Source of the DNA: DATAPE01 sp034667525
GTDB taxonomy: Bacteria; Actinomycetota; CADDZG01; WHSQ01
Length of the DNA: 11,312 nucleotides
Assembly: GCA_034667525.1 (NCBI GenBank)
Contig: JAXDJO010000029.1
Span: 1 to 11,312 of the forward strand
Direction: 5' to 3'
Below are positions 1-7,300 of the stretch, piece after piece. Both the position numbers and the translations under genes were made by a program. Every line of letters begins with the position of its first letter. Position 1 is the first letter of the stretch. A model generated the notes under the pieces. It saw only the letters and a program-made list of their open reading frames with translations. It ran no database searches and was not told where the DNA came from.

Positions 1-168
1 CCATGGAATCATGAACGGCCGCCCCGGTTCTCGGGTGAGGTAAGGGCACCCAAGGCCCCCCCATGAGGATGTCGACACGGCTTTCCTCAGGACGGACTCA
101 TCTATGGAAACCTGAGCCTTCGGATAGTGGGATGCTTCTGGCTCATCGCTCGGGAGAAAGGAATGTTC
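1..168. other. Left-edge region without a supported gene
   Basis: I see no coding region I can support here. Short ATG-started frames on both strands near the edge lack a ribosome binding site and close quickly or leave the window. The only structure seen is a modest inverted repeat, CTCAGG at 86-91 and CCTGAG at 111-116, with a 19-nt loop, upstream of the DUF4242 gene. It could be an operator or chance. I found no convincing sigma70-type promoter pair. Confidence 0.4.
156..162 (+). promoter_or_regulatory. Ribosome binding site fixing the DUF4242 start
   Basis: GAAAGGA lies 6 nt upstream of the ATG at 169. The alternative in-frame ATG at 163 would leave no spacing from this site, and the GTG at 127 has no comparable site. 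The first residues after 169 (MPLYMDIH) also match the usual beginning of the family. Confidence 0.6.
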
Positions 169-420
169 ATGCCGCTGTATATGGATATCCACAAGATCGA
201 GGGTGGCGTCAGCTTGGACGACGTCGCTAAGGCACACATAGCGGACCTCCAGACCCAGAGCGGGCACGGGGTCAACTACCTCAAGTATTGGGTGGACGAG
301 GGGGACGGACGGATCTTCTGCCTCGTCGAAGCGCCCGACGCCGAAGCGGCCAACACCGTTCATCGGGATGCCCATGGGCTCGTGGCGGACGAGATCTACG
401 AGGTCAAAGAGGGCAACTAA
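169..420 (+). CDS. DUF4242 family small protein (SCO4226-like)
   Basis: This 83-aa protein fits the DUF4242 family, small ferredoxin-like alpha/beta proteins. Streptomyces SCO4226, described as nickel-responsive, is a member. Family hallmarks visible by eye are MPLYMDIH at the N-terminus, VNYLKYWVDE (residues 35-44), FCLVEAP (50-56) and VHRDAHGLVADEIYEV (64-79). The whole length is one domain, with no signal peptide or membrane segment. The start at 169 is chosen for its ribosome binding site and family length; upstream in-frame starts at 127 and 163 would add an atypical leader. It stands alone on the + strand, convergent with the minus-strand operon whose last gene ends 48 nt away, so it is probably unrelated to the polyketide genes. 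The biochemical role is uncertain. Metal binding through its His residues is possible from the family but not shown here. Confidence 0.85.
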   Translation: MPLYMDIHKIEGGVSLDDVAKAHIADLQTQSGHGVNYLKYWVDEGDGRIFCLVEAPDAEAANTVHRDAHGLVADEIYEVKEGN

Positions 421-468
421 CCAACTCCGTCGGTAACCGAAGGTGTAGCACCGGGCTCGAGGGTTTCG

Positions 469-1461
469 TTACTCCGTTCTGTCGGGGGGTGTCGATACTT
501 CAACCTCGCGCGGTGAGTTGGGTGGAGCCTCGACGAGGGCCATAACGCGGACCCTCAGGTCATTGTCGCCCTGCCCGTGGATGGTCACGGTGCCCGCCTC
601 AACGCGTCCCCTCGTCGCCTCCGCCGCAAGAGCGACCCGGATCGCGACCCGTCGCGATTCACCCGGGCCAAGTTGGAACTCCCGGGGGGCGGTTGTAAGC
701 CCGAAGCCGTCATCGGCCACCGCGCTGCACGAGATGAGCGCAGACTCCGACCGGCTGTTTTCGGCGATCAGTCCCGCCCGCACGGTAGTTCCCGCAACAC
801 CTTGCACCTCGACGGTCATCTCGTCACGGCCTTGATCTCCCAAGATGGAACCCGCCACGGCGTCGATCGAAGTGTCGGCAATCCCAAGGACGTCGGACAC
901 AAGGTCGGCGTTCAGCTCGGCCATGTCTGCGAGGTAGTGCGGGAGTCGTCGCTGGAGAAATGCGTTGGCCGAGGTCTGGATCGCCTCGGGGCGCAACTTT
1001 GCCGATGACACCTCGTTCACCAGGAGTTGAGTCACTCGAGACGACCAGGCTTGTTGCTGAGTGAACCAGGCTGCGCACGATTGGTACCAACCTGCCCACC
1101 CCGCGGGATCGGAGTGATTTGGTGGCGATGGGACCGCAGGAGGCGGACCCACACTCGATAAGAGATCTGTCGGGATCAACTCGCTCAGGTATTCGTCCCT
1201 GTAACGGATGACGATTGCGAGGGCCCCCGAGTTGAACCGAGTCAGGAGCTCTGCAAATCGCTGGTATGCATCGAGACCGTGCTGCTGTCCTTGACGGGTC
1301 AGCTCGTCGGTCAGAAATTCCGGGTTGATCCCGGCCGCCGCCATGGAAGCAAGGAGGCGCTGGAAGTTGGCCGTTGACTTGGACGATCGTTCGATCGTGT
1401 CGTTGACCACTCCCCGCATCCGCTCTGTCCAGTCAGGCCACACCGCGCCCTGGTCGGCCAT
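469..1461 (-). CDS. Helical-repeat plus Ig-like domain protein, paralogue of the first operon gene
   Basis: I do not recognise a named family for this 330-aa protein. It has two roughly 90-residue helical repeats, about 8-98 and 121-208. Each opens with a Trp pair (WPDW; WAGW), has a short turn of the type GINPE / AKLRPE, and ends in a long helix (YQRFAELLTRF...YLSELIP; YLADMAELNADL). The repeats are joined by a Pro-rich linker (106-119). Residues about 214-312 look like an Ig-like beta-sandwich with LGPGESRRVAIRV, followed by a Pro-rich tail. The same plan, with clear residue matches, is found in the gene at 9645-10646, so the two are paralogues. It is the last gene of the operon, 29 nt after its neighbour. 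The ATG at 1461 cannot move upstream because an in-frame TGA lies just before it, yet it has no clear Shine-Dalgarno site. No signal peptide or membrane helix is seen. The long helices recall phasin-like proteins; that is a loose, shape-based comparison. Confidence 0.85.
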   Translation of the reverse strand: MADQGAVWPDWTERMRGVVNDTIERSSKSTANFQRLLASMAAAGINPEFLTDELTRQGQQHGLDAYQRFAELLTRFNSGALAIVIRYRDEYLSELIPTDLLSSVGPPPAVPSPPNHSDPAGWAGWYQSCAAWFTQQQAWSSRVTQLLVNEVSSAKLRPEAIQTSANAFLQRRLPHYLADMAELNADLVSDVLGIADTSIDAVAGSILGDQGRDEMTVEVQGVAGTTVRAGLIAENSRSESALISCSAVADDGFGLTTAPREFQLGPGESRRVAIRVALAAEATRGRVEAGTVTIHGQGDNDLRVRVMALVEAPPNSPREVEVSTPPDRTE

Positions 1462-1490
1462 CGGCGATCAAGGGACCGTGGCAGGCGGAT

Positions 1491-2405
1491 TCAGCAGCAC
1501 GAGCAACTCAGGTGGTAAGCGTCGCAGTAAGTGGGCAGAACGGCGATCGCCACCACGATGGGCCTGATCAGGCAGCCACCAACGCGGATGGTCACGTATC
1601 CCACCTCACAGTTGTCGACATCACCGAAATCGCCTCGCTGCGAGGCGGTCCACGCAAGCAATGACGCGTCGTGGTCCGATGGCGGCGGTGACTTGTCTGC
1701 TCCTTTGGTTGTGGTCGTCGTTTCCTTGCTCGCTTGGCCAGAAGTTTCGTTTCCCTTCGAAGCAGGATCGCCGGTGCCTGAATCTCGGCAGTTGATGTGC
1801 GTGAGCAGTTCGAACCTCGTGGTACTGCACGGTTCGATCGTGAGCGGGCCCGCCGGGTTCAGATAAACCTGCCACGGGAGCGTGCGACCGCCTGACGAGC
1901 GAACTTCGCTCACCTCGAGCGTCACGTCGTCTCGCACTCTGCGCGTGTCGTTGTCGATCTCGATCGGAATAACGCGCAGTTCCCCGCAACGCGCGTACAC
2001 GACGATGTCTGCATCACAGATATGGCACTCGCAGCAGCAATCGTCTGCATCGTCGCACTCCCGGCACCCGTGCTCACACCCCTCATGGTGGCCTTGCCAA
2101 TGGCCCGCGTCATGGGAATGATGATGTCCGTGGCGCGTGCGCTGTCCGGCCCCCTGCGCAGCGTCCGCTCCGGGCGAACTTTGGCCCCCACTCCCCGCCA
2201 GAACCTGCGTGATCGCGGCAAGCCGCTGCTGAAGATCCTGGGTTGCCTCTTCGTAAACCTGGCGGAAGGAATCGATGTAGCCCGGCAGGTCCATCATCTC
2301 CATGCGCCTCGTCTGGGGGGACCATCCGTAGTACATGGGTGTGGCCGCGCTACCCGCTAGATCTCGCGAGTAACGACTCTGACGGTGACGCATGGTTCCA
2401 TTCAT
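1491..2405 (-). CDS. His/Cys-rich, probably metal-binding protein with a beta-sandwich-like core
   Basis: This 304-aa protein is of unrecognised family. Residues 40-70 form a predicted amphipathic helix (YIDSFRQVYEEATQDLQQRL). Residues 92-117 are His-rich (GHHHSHD, GHHEGCEHGC). Residues 110-140 hold nine Cys, including a CCCECHIC run. Residues about 135-205 read like beta-strands of an Ig-like fold (LRVIPIEIDND, VTLEVSEV, FELLTHI). Residues about 207-245 are a low-complexity Gly/Ser/Thr/Lys insert, after which strands resume (VGYVTIRVGG, RPIVVAIAVL) and the protein ends in YCDAYHLSCSCC. I count 17 Cys in all. His and Cys so dense suggest zinc or other metal binding or a disulfide-rich protein; no signal peptide is visible, which favours metal binding in the cytoplasm. 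A strong AAAGGAG site lies 5 nt before the ATG. It is the sixth gene of the operon. Confidence 0.8.
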   Translation of the reverse strand: MNGTMRHRQSRYSRDLAGSAATPMYYGWSPQTRRMEMMDLPGYIDSFRQVYEEATQDLQQRLAAITQVLAGSGGQSSPGADAAQGAGQRTRHGHHHSHDAGHWQGHHEGCEHGCRECDDADDCCCECHICDADIVVYARCGELRVIPIEIDNDTRRVRDDVTLEVSEVRSSGGRTLPWQVYLNPAGPLTIEPCSTTRFELLTHINCRDSGTGDPASKGNETSGQASKETTTTTKGADKSPPPSDHDASLLAWTASQRGDFGDVDNCEVGYVTIRVGGCLIRPIVVAIAVLPTYCDAYHLSCSCC

Positions 2406-2410
2406 GGCTT

Positions 2411-2417
2411 CTCCTTT
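2411..2417 (-). promoter_or_regulatory. Strong ribosome binding site of the His/Cys-rich gene
   Basis: AAAGGAG on the minus strand sits 5 nt upstream of the ATG at 2405. It is the best Shine-Dalgarno match inside the operon and falls in the 22-nt gap after the preceding gene. Unlike the coupled upstream genes, this one can initiate independently and perhaps more strongly. Confidence 0.7.
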
Positions 2418-2427
2418 CCCAGGGCGG

Positions 2428-3144
2428 TCAGGTCAGAAGGTCGACGGCGAAGCGCTCGGTGGCGATGCGGGGCATGACCCTGACGTGCAGGTTTGAGCCC
2501 AGTCCTGCTGGGGTGGTCAGCTGGAAGGTCACGTCAGCCCACCCGCCCACGGGAACGGTGGGTTTGTCGTTGGTGAACTTGACCTTGCCGGCCAGCGTTT
2601 TGAAACCCGTTGCGGGTTGGACCACAGCGGCCCCGCCGGTGCCGATGGCGAGCACCCGGGCGGCGTAGCTGACTTCATGTAGAGGCTCGTCCGCGATGGA
2701 CTGGACGGGGACAGGGACGTTGCCCTTATTGAGTACGACGACCTTGCCCTTCAGCTTGGCGCCGGCCTTCACGCCGGAGAAAACCTGAGGATCGGCAATG
2801 AGCTCGAGGCGAAGCAGGGCGGCGATGAAGAATGTTGCAGGGATCGACTGATCCCCGTCGGACGTGACCAATCGAATGGTTGCGTCATAAGTCCCAGGGG
2901 GAGTGAAGGGCTCCACTCCCATCGTGATCAGCAGACGTTTGATGCCGTTGCCGGGGATCGCCGCCTCGGGCGGAATCTTGATCTCGCCCTCTTCAGGTCC
3001 CGAGACAAGGTTCACCCGCAGGTGCGCCTCCCTGACGTCGACGGGGTCCTTCGAATTGTTCGTCAGCCAGACCTCACCCTCGACGCGCTCGCCGTTCGCA
3101 CGCAGGAGAACTGGAGTCGCGCCAGCAACGGCCAACGGCGGCAC
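2428..3144 (-). CDS. Protein of two predicted Ig-like beta-sandwich domains
   Basis: This 238-aa protein is of unrecognised family. The sequence is dominated by alternating beta-type strands and Gly/Pro/Asn turns. Domain 1, about residues 7-110, contains VEGEVWLTNNSKDPVDV, a pattern typical of Ig-like/CARDB-type sandwiches, then PGNGIKRLLITM and PGTYDATIRLV. Domain 2, about 112-238, contains LKGKVVVLNKGNVPVPV and VPVGGWADVTFQLT. The N-K-G-N and N-N-S-K turns after a strand are what such domains usually show. There are no Cys residues and no signal peptide or membrane helix. The GTG at 3144 lies 8 nt after the previous stop codon with only a weak ribosome binding site. The frame stays open upstream, so a slightly earlier start overlapping the preceding gene is possible. 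The role is probably structural or binding, judged only from fold type and neighbours. Confidence 0.8.
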   Translation of the reverse strand: MPPLAVAGATPVLLRANGERVEGEVWLTNNSKDPVDVREAHLRVNLVSGPEEGEIKIPPEAAIPGNGIKRLLITMGVEPFTPPGTYDATIRLVTSDGDQSIPATFFIAALLRLELIADPQVFSGVKAGAKLKGKVVVLNKGNVPVPVQSIADEPLHEVSYAARVLAIGTGGAAVVQPATGFKTLAGKVKFTNDKPTVPVGGWADVTFQLTTPAGLGSNLHVRVMPRIATERFAVDLLT

Positions 3145-3152
3145 TGCGCGAG

Positions 3153-3707
3153 TTACTCGTCGTCGGGATCGAGGATGCGGATCCGGATCCCTCGGCCGCC
3201 GGCGACTTCGCTGCGCTGGTGCTCGGTGTGGCCAACGCGCTCTATCACCTGAGGACGGTGGGGGCTGTCGATAAGCTGCTTCGACTCGCCGTCGTAGGTG
3301 ACCCCCATGAACTCAAGGCCGAACATCGTGTAGCCGACATGGTGGTGATACGGCTGACGGACCTCAGTCTCGGGGAGCGGGGCCAGCTTGAAGGTTTGGC
3401 AGGTGTCGACGGCGACCGGCTTCAGATCGATGTTCTCGTTCACCGTCACCGGCTGAAGGTCGATGTTCTCGTTCACCGTCACCGGCTGAAGGTCGATGTT
3501 CTCGTTCACCGTCACCGGGTTCAATGTGAGGTTCTCTGTCACCGACACCGGCCGAAGCGTCACATCTTCAGTGATCTTGGTTCCGCCCGCCAAGGTCACC
3601 GTTTCTTTCATGTCACTGAGGCCGGCGACGTTGAGGTTGACGGTGCTCGAGACCGATGAGCTGCTGCCACCACCGTCGAAGATGCCCAGCGGATCCAATA
3701 AGCTCAC
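3153..3707 (-). CDS. Protein with five tandem 11-residue repeats
   Basis: This 184-aa protein is of unrecognised family. After a Gly/Ser stretch (11-21), residues 22-101 are a ladder of short beta-like segments. Residues 47-101 are five 11-residue units of the form E-[ND]-[ILV]-[TD]-L-x-P-V-[TSA]-V-[TND]; units 3 and 4 are identical (ENIDLQPVTVN). Such regular units could form a beta-solenoid or an extended strand array. The C-terminal part holds YHHHVGYTMFGLEFMGVTYDG (120-140), and the end is charged (GIRIRILDPDDE). I place the start at the GTG at 3707, not at the ATG at 3935. The GTG overlaps the PPTase stop as GTGA and has AGGGG 8 nt upstream, whereas the longer version would run far back through the PPTase gene in another frame. 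No signal peptide remains with this start. The function is unknown; a structural role fits the repeats. Confidence 0.8.
   Translation of the reverse strand: MSLLDPLGIFDGGGSSSSVSSTVNLNVAGLSDMKETVTLAGGTKITEDVTLRPVSVTENLTLNPVTVNENIDLQPVTVNENIDLQPVTVNENIDLKPVAVDTCQTFKLAPLPETEVRQPYHHHVGYTMFGLEFMGVTYDGESKQLIDSPHRPQVIERVGHTEHQRSEVAGGRGIRIRILDPDDE
3405..3569 (-). repeat. Five 33-bp tandem repeats coding the 11-residue units
   Basis: Five consecutive 33-bp units encode the 11-residue repeats. The units at 3438-3470 and 3471-3503 are identical at every base. The outer units diverge, most so the one at 3537-3569, which points to recent duplication in the middle of the array. The unit length keeps the reading frame and there is no spacer, so this is a coding repeat. 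Confidence 0.95.
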
Positions 3708-4357
3708 GCAAACCACCCCTGAAGGCTCGGAAGTGGGAGGAGCGGAGCATAGCAGAGGCCCCCAAAAGATCTCATTGTTTCCACCGTCCTTTCCCGTAGC
3801 GCCTCGAGGGGACAACGCATGTGAAGTTCGAAAGTCCAATCGTCGCCGGGAGCTGCCACAGCAGCGACATAGCCGGGCGGTGCCGCAAGCCGCCGCACTA
3901 AAACACCCGGCGGCCAGCTTCCACCGAATGCGCAATGCGTCGCCTTAGTAGCCGCTTCGAGACGTACGAATTCCTCCAGAGATGTAACGCCGATCTCCTT
4001 CAGCGCCTGCATGTCGAGCCGTTTCGGTTCGCGTTCTATATCGACCCCCACCGAGCGTCCCTCGCAGATAGCAAGAGCTATCCACGTCCCGCTATGGGAC
4101 CAACTCACACTCAGATCGGCGGCTTCGACCGCCGGCGGACCCTCGTCGCGCAATCGCACCGCCCCCGGCGTCAAGCCCAGTCGCCGACCAAGCTCGATCC
4201 GCGCCGCGACCCGAGCGGTTACCGCGCGGTCGCGGTCCTCGGATTCGCCCAGCCTGCTGATTTTGGCCCGATCGTCGGGACCGAGCATCCCGAGCAGATT
4301 GGAGTCGTCCCCGGCTCCCTCCTGCACGGGCACCAGCCACGCGTCAACGATCTTCAT
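3704..4357 (-). CDS. 4'-phosphopantetheinyl transferase, Sfp-type, with a shortened core
   Basis: This enzyme should transfer 4'-phosphopantetheine from coenzyme A to the ACP serine of the adjacent synthase. The 217-aa frame shows the family motifs: ARxELGRRLGL (about 53-63), SVSWSHSG (83-90), VGVDIE (104-108, with the Mg-binding Asp106 and Glu108) and FVRLEAATK (130-138, with Glu134 and Lys138). Two things are unusual. The Lys before the motif-3 Glu (W-x-x-KE in many members) is Leu133, and Asp106 and Glu134 are only 28 residues apart, against about 42 in Sfp from memory. The part usually lying between them appears partly deleted, so reduced or altered activity is possible. The start is the ATG at 4357, which forms ATGA with the synthase stop and has GAGG 5 nt upstream; the ATG at 4390 would lie inside the synthase gene. 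Its position directly after the synthase argues for a dedicated partner. Confidence 0.85.
   Translation of the reverse strand: MKIVDAWLVPVQEGAGDDSNLLGMLGPDDRAKISRLGESEDRDRAVTARVAARIELGRRLGLTPGAVRLRDEGPPAVEAADLSVSWSHSGTWIALAICEGRSVGVDIEREPKRLDMQALKEIGVTSLEEFVRLEAATKATHCAFGGSWPPGVLVRRLAAPPGYVAAVAAPGDDWTFELHMRCPLEALRERTVETMRSFGGLCYAPLLPLPSLQGWFA
3716..3720 (-). promoter_or_regulatory. Ribosome binding site fixing the GTG start of the repeat protein
   Basis: AGGGG on the minus strand lies 8 nt upstream of the GTG at 3707, inside the end of the PPTase gene. Together with the GTGA overlap it supports this start over the in-frame ATG 228 nt further upstream. Confidence 0.55.
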
Positions 4358-7300
4358 CTCAGCCTCGACCGGAGGATCCTGTACTCCCACGCTCCCGAGG
4401 CCATCTGCTCGTAGACGGGCGATCCTGGAACCGCGAGGAAGTTGTCGAGAACGGCGCTCCGCTCACCAAACGCCTCGGTACGGCTGTCGGCAACCCGATC
4501 GCAAGAAGCAAGCACGTTCGGCGTGATCTCCCGATCTGCCTCCACCTTTAATCCCAGAGAACCAAGCAGTACCTGCACTTCCATCCACCGCTGACCCGCC
4601 AGCAGATCGGCATGAAGGAACCACCCTCCGGGTCGCAGCACCCTGCGGACCTCGGCCAAGAACGCCCGGATGTCCGGGTAGGTGTGCGACGACTCGAGGT
4701 TGGTGACGACATCGAACGAGCCATCCTCGAAGGGCAGGTTTTCGGCGTCACCCACCTCGAAGCTGACCCCGGGATGATTGTGGGTCTTGCGGCAGAAAGC
4801 TACGGCCTCGGGAGAAAGATCGACACCCACGGCCTCGGCTTTGAACCGATCCGCCAGCAGTGAAACGGTTCCTCCGCGCCCACAACCGACATCGAGAACC
4901 CTGCTCCCCCGCAGCGGCGTCTTGCCTATCAACTCGAAGGCAAGGCGGATAGAGCTCGGGTTGAACACCCCCTCCGGTTCCGCGAACTGCGCCTCATCGC
5001 CCTGGCCCAGGCTCACGTACCCATAGTTCAGAAAGAACGAGGCCTCAGCCATGCCCGTGGCTTCCAGCCGCCGAGTGACATCGTCGTAGAACTCCCGGTA
5101 GCTTGCCTTGGCCGCTCCCCCGGGCCCTTCCTCCTGGATCTCCGGTGCAGCGCGCACTTCCGGCTCGACATCACCAGGCGTGGCGGGCGCGTCGGCGACG
5201 CCACCGGAGACCTCCGCTTGCTCGACCAAGACGGCGAGCTCCGAGATGGTTGGCGCCTTGAAGAGCTGCAGGACGGGCATCTCGATCTGGAAGCGGTCGC
5301 GGATCTCGGAGGCGACCTGCACCGCGAGTAGTGAGTGGCCGCCGAGGTCGAAGAACCTGTCGTGGATTCCCACTTTCTCCAGACCGAGTTGGGAGGCCCA
5401 GATCTCGGTGAGCGTCCGCTCGGTTTCGGTGCGCGCAGCTGCAAAGGGCGTCGACAGATTGGGCCGGGGATGGCGCTTGCCCCCACCAGGAGAGATTCCT
5501 TTCGCCCGTACCCAGGCGTCGAGTCGTTCGTCGAGGTCGTCTACCGCGGCGATGACCCGGGGCCCGATGGGCGTCGCGAGCATCCGGAGAAACGCCTCTT
5601 GGCCCTCGGGTGGCTGTATCGGCTCAGGGATGGACGCCATCTGGGCCTCGGCGGCGTTGTCCCAGGCATCCCACGCGATGCTCAACCATGACGGGCCCCC
5701 GACGGTCGCCAGGGTATCGAGGACCGCGTTCGCTCCCGCGTACGCGGACAGGCCGAGGCCGCCCAGGGCCGAGGAGATAGAAGAGTGCAGCACCCACAGG
5801 TCCGGTTCTCTGTCCCGCATGGCTTCCATCACATGCAGGAGCCCGCGGATCTTCGGGGACAGCTGTGCGGCAACCACCGATGGCCCCGTCTCGGCTGCGG
5901 GGCCGAACGCCGCGGGGCTGACGTCTGCGGCTCCGTGCACCAGGATGTCGATGCGGCCGAAATGGGCCAGGGCCGCGTCCACGGCGTCCAGCACCTGTTG
6001 ACCATCGCCCAGGTCGGCAGCCAGGACGAGCACGTCGTCTCTTTCGTTCCTCATTGCCAGCAGCCGGCGGAGAACCGCGCGCATGCCGTCAGGGGTATCC
6101 GGACTATGGGATAGAGCCTCCCAGCTGTCGGGTTCGGGAAACTCCGACCTTCCTACCAATGCGAGCCTCGCTCCCATCCTTGCGAACAGGACTTCGGCAA
6201 GGATCAGCCCCATGTGCCCGAGGCCTCCGGTGACCATCACCACAGGATGTTCCGGAAGGTCCCGGGTGTTGCCCGACTCGGCAAGCGGTACGCGCTCGTA
6301 ATCCCTCACGTACCTTTTCGCGTCGCGCAATGCCACGTCCGGCTCGGCCGCCCCGAACAAGAGCTCCGCGACAACAAGATCCGGCACTGCAGGATCCGCG
6401 TCGACGTCAACGTGAGCGAGGCGGAATCCGGGATGCTCCTGCGGAACGACTTTGGCGGCCCCGATGCCGAACGCTCTCGGCGGATCCAGCGGATCATCGT
6501 CGTGGACGCGATCCGTTCCCCGCGCCACGAGGAGCATCGGCAACGGCCGGATGGTGGCGTGATTGCCCAGGGCGTGCGCGAGGCGGAGAGGGCTCAGGAA
6601 GGTAAGGAGTGCAGCATCGTCGAGATCGGTGGCTCCCGGGGGCTCGCCTGCCCAGCAATCGACGACACCGGCAAGCCGGCGGGACCTACAGACCTCGGTC
6701 GCCAGCTGTTGATAGGCAGCGGGATCCCGTGGGTCGACTTCGAACTCTTCCTCACCTTTCTTTGCAAAGGCATCTCCCTTGCTCACAACGATCGGGTGCG
6801 CCCCCGCGGCACGCAGTCGATCGACCACGCCGGCGCCCACTCCGCTCCCCTCATCCATGACGAGCACCGGTGCGCCCGAGAGCGGGCGTGTCCCCGGTTC
6901 GGCCGGCGGCGCTTCACGCCAGGTCGGAACGTAGAACCATTCCGTCACATCGCGTGGCTCGATCGGCCCCTTATCGGTGGGACGAACCGGTGCACCGATC
7001 CAGTAGCTCTCCCGCTCGAATGGATATGTCGGAAGGCTGACTCGACGGCGTGGCTCGGTGGAGTGAAATCCGGCCCAATCCACCGGCACTCCCCACTCCC
7101 ATAGTTTGCCGAGCGAGTTCAGCGTCACCTCTAGTCCGGACCTCTGCTCGTCGGCTGCGGGCAGCGACGGGAACGCGAGCCAAGAGGAGCCCAGGGTTTT
7201 GGCAGTTTGCATCCCGAACGTGGTCAGGGTGCGTCCTGGACCGATCTCCAACAGCGCGGCATCGCCGTCTGAATCTTGCCGTTCGGCAAGTGCGCGCAGG

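Noticed and set aside
1..12. Start of a minus-strand gene leaving the left edge
   Set aside because: Two ATG codons exist on the minus strand, but there is no ribosome binding site and too little sequence to judge.
421..468. Bidirectional terminator between the convergent genes
   Set aside because: Only a 4-bp stem (GGTG-TAG-CACC, 441-451) and no T-run are present, too weak to call.
3405..3569. CRISPR-like array
   Set aside because: The 33-bp units are contiguous without spacers, in frame, and encode a regular protein repeat.
3153..3935. Longer 260-aa version of the repeat protein, with an N-terminus that looks like a secretion signal
   Set aside because: The extra 76 residues are read from inside the PPTase gene in another frame. 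The GTG at 3707 has a ribosome binding site and a GTGA overlap, so the apparent signal peptide is an artefact.
4358..4390. Upstream ATG for the PPTase
   Set aside because: It would extend 37 nt into the synthase gene; the ATG at 4357 has GAGG at good spacing and the ATGA overlap seen elsewhere in the operon.
5108..6001. Long + strand open frames opposite the synthase (also 6214-7104 and 7972-8901)
   Set aside because: High-GC coding DNA creates such antisense frames. The translations are Arg/Ser/Pro-rich without motifs, while the minus-strand frame has intact catalytic motifs throughout.
6259..6951. A second dehydrogenase or an inactive extra KR between AT and KR
   Set aside because: Residues about 900-1130 match the structural half that normally accompanies a single KR domain; there is no second cofactor-binding and catalytic set.
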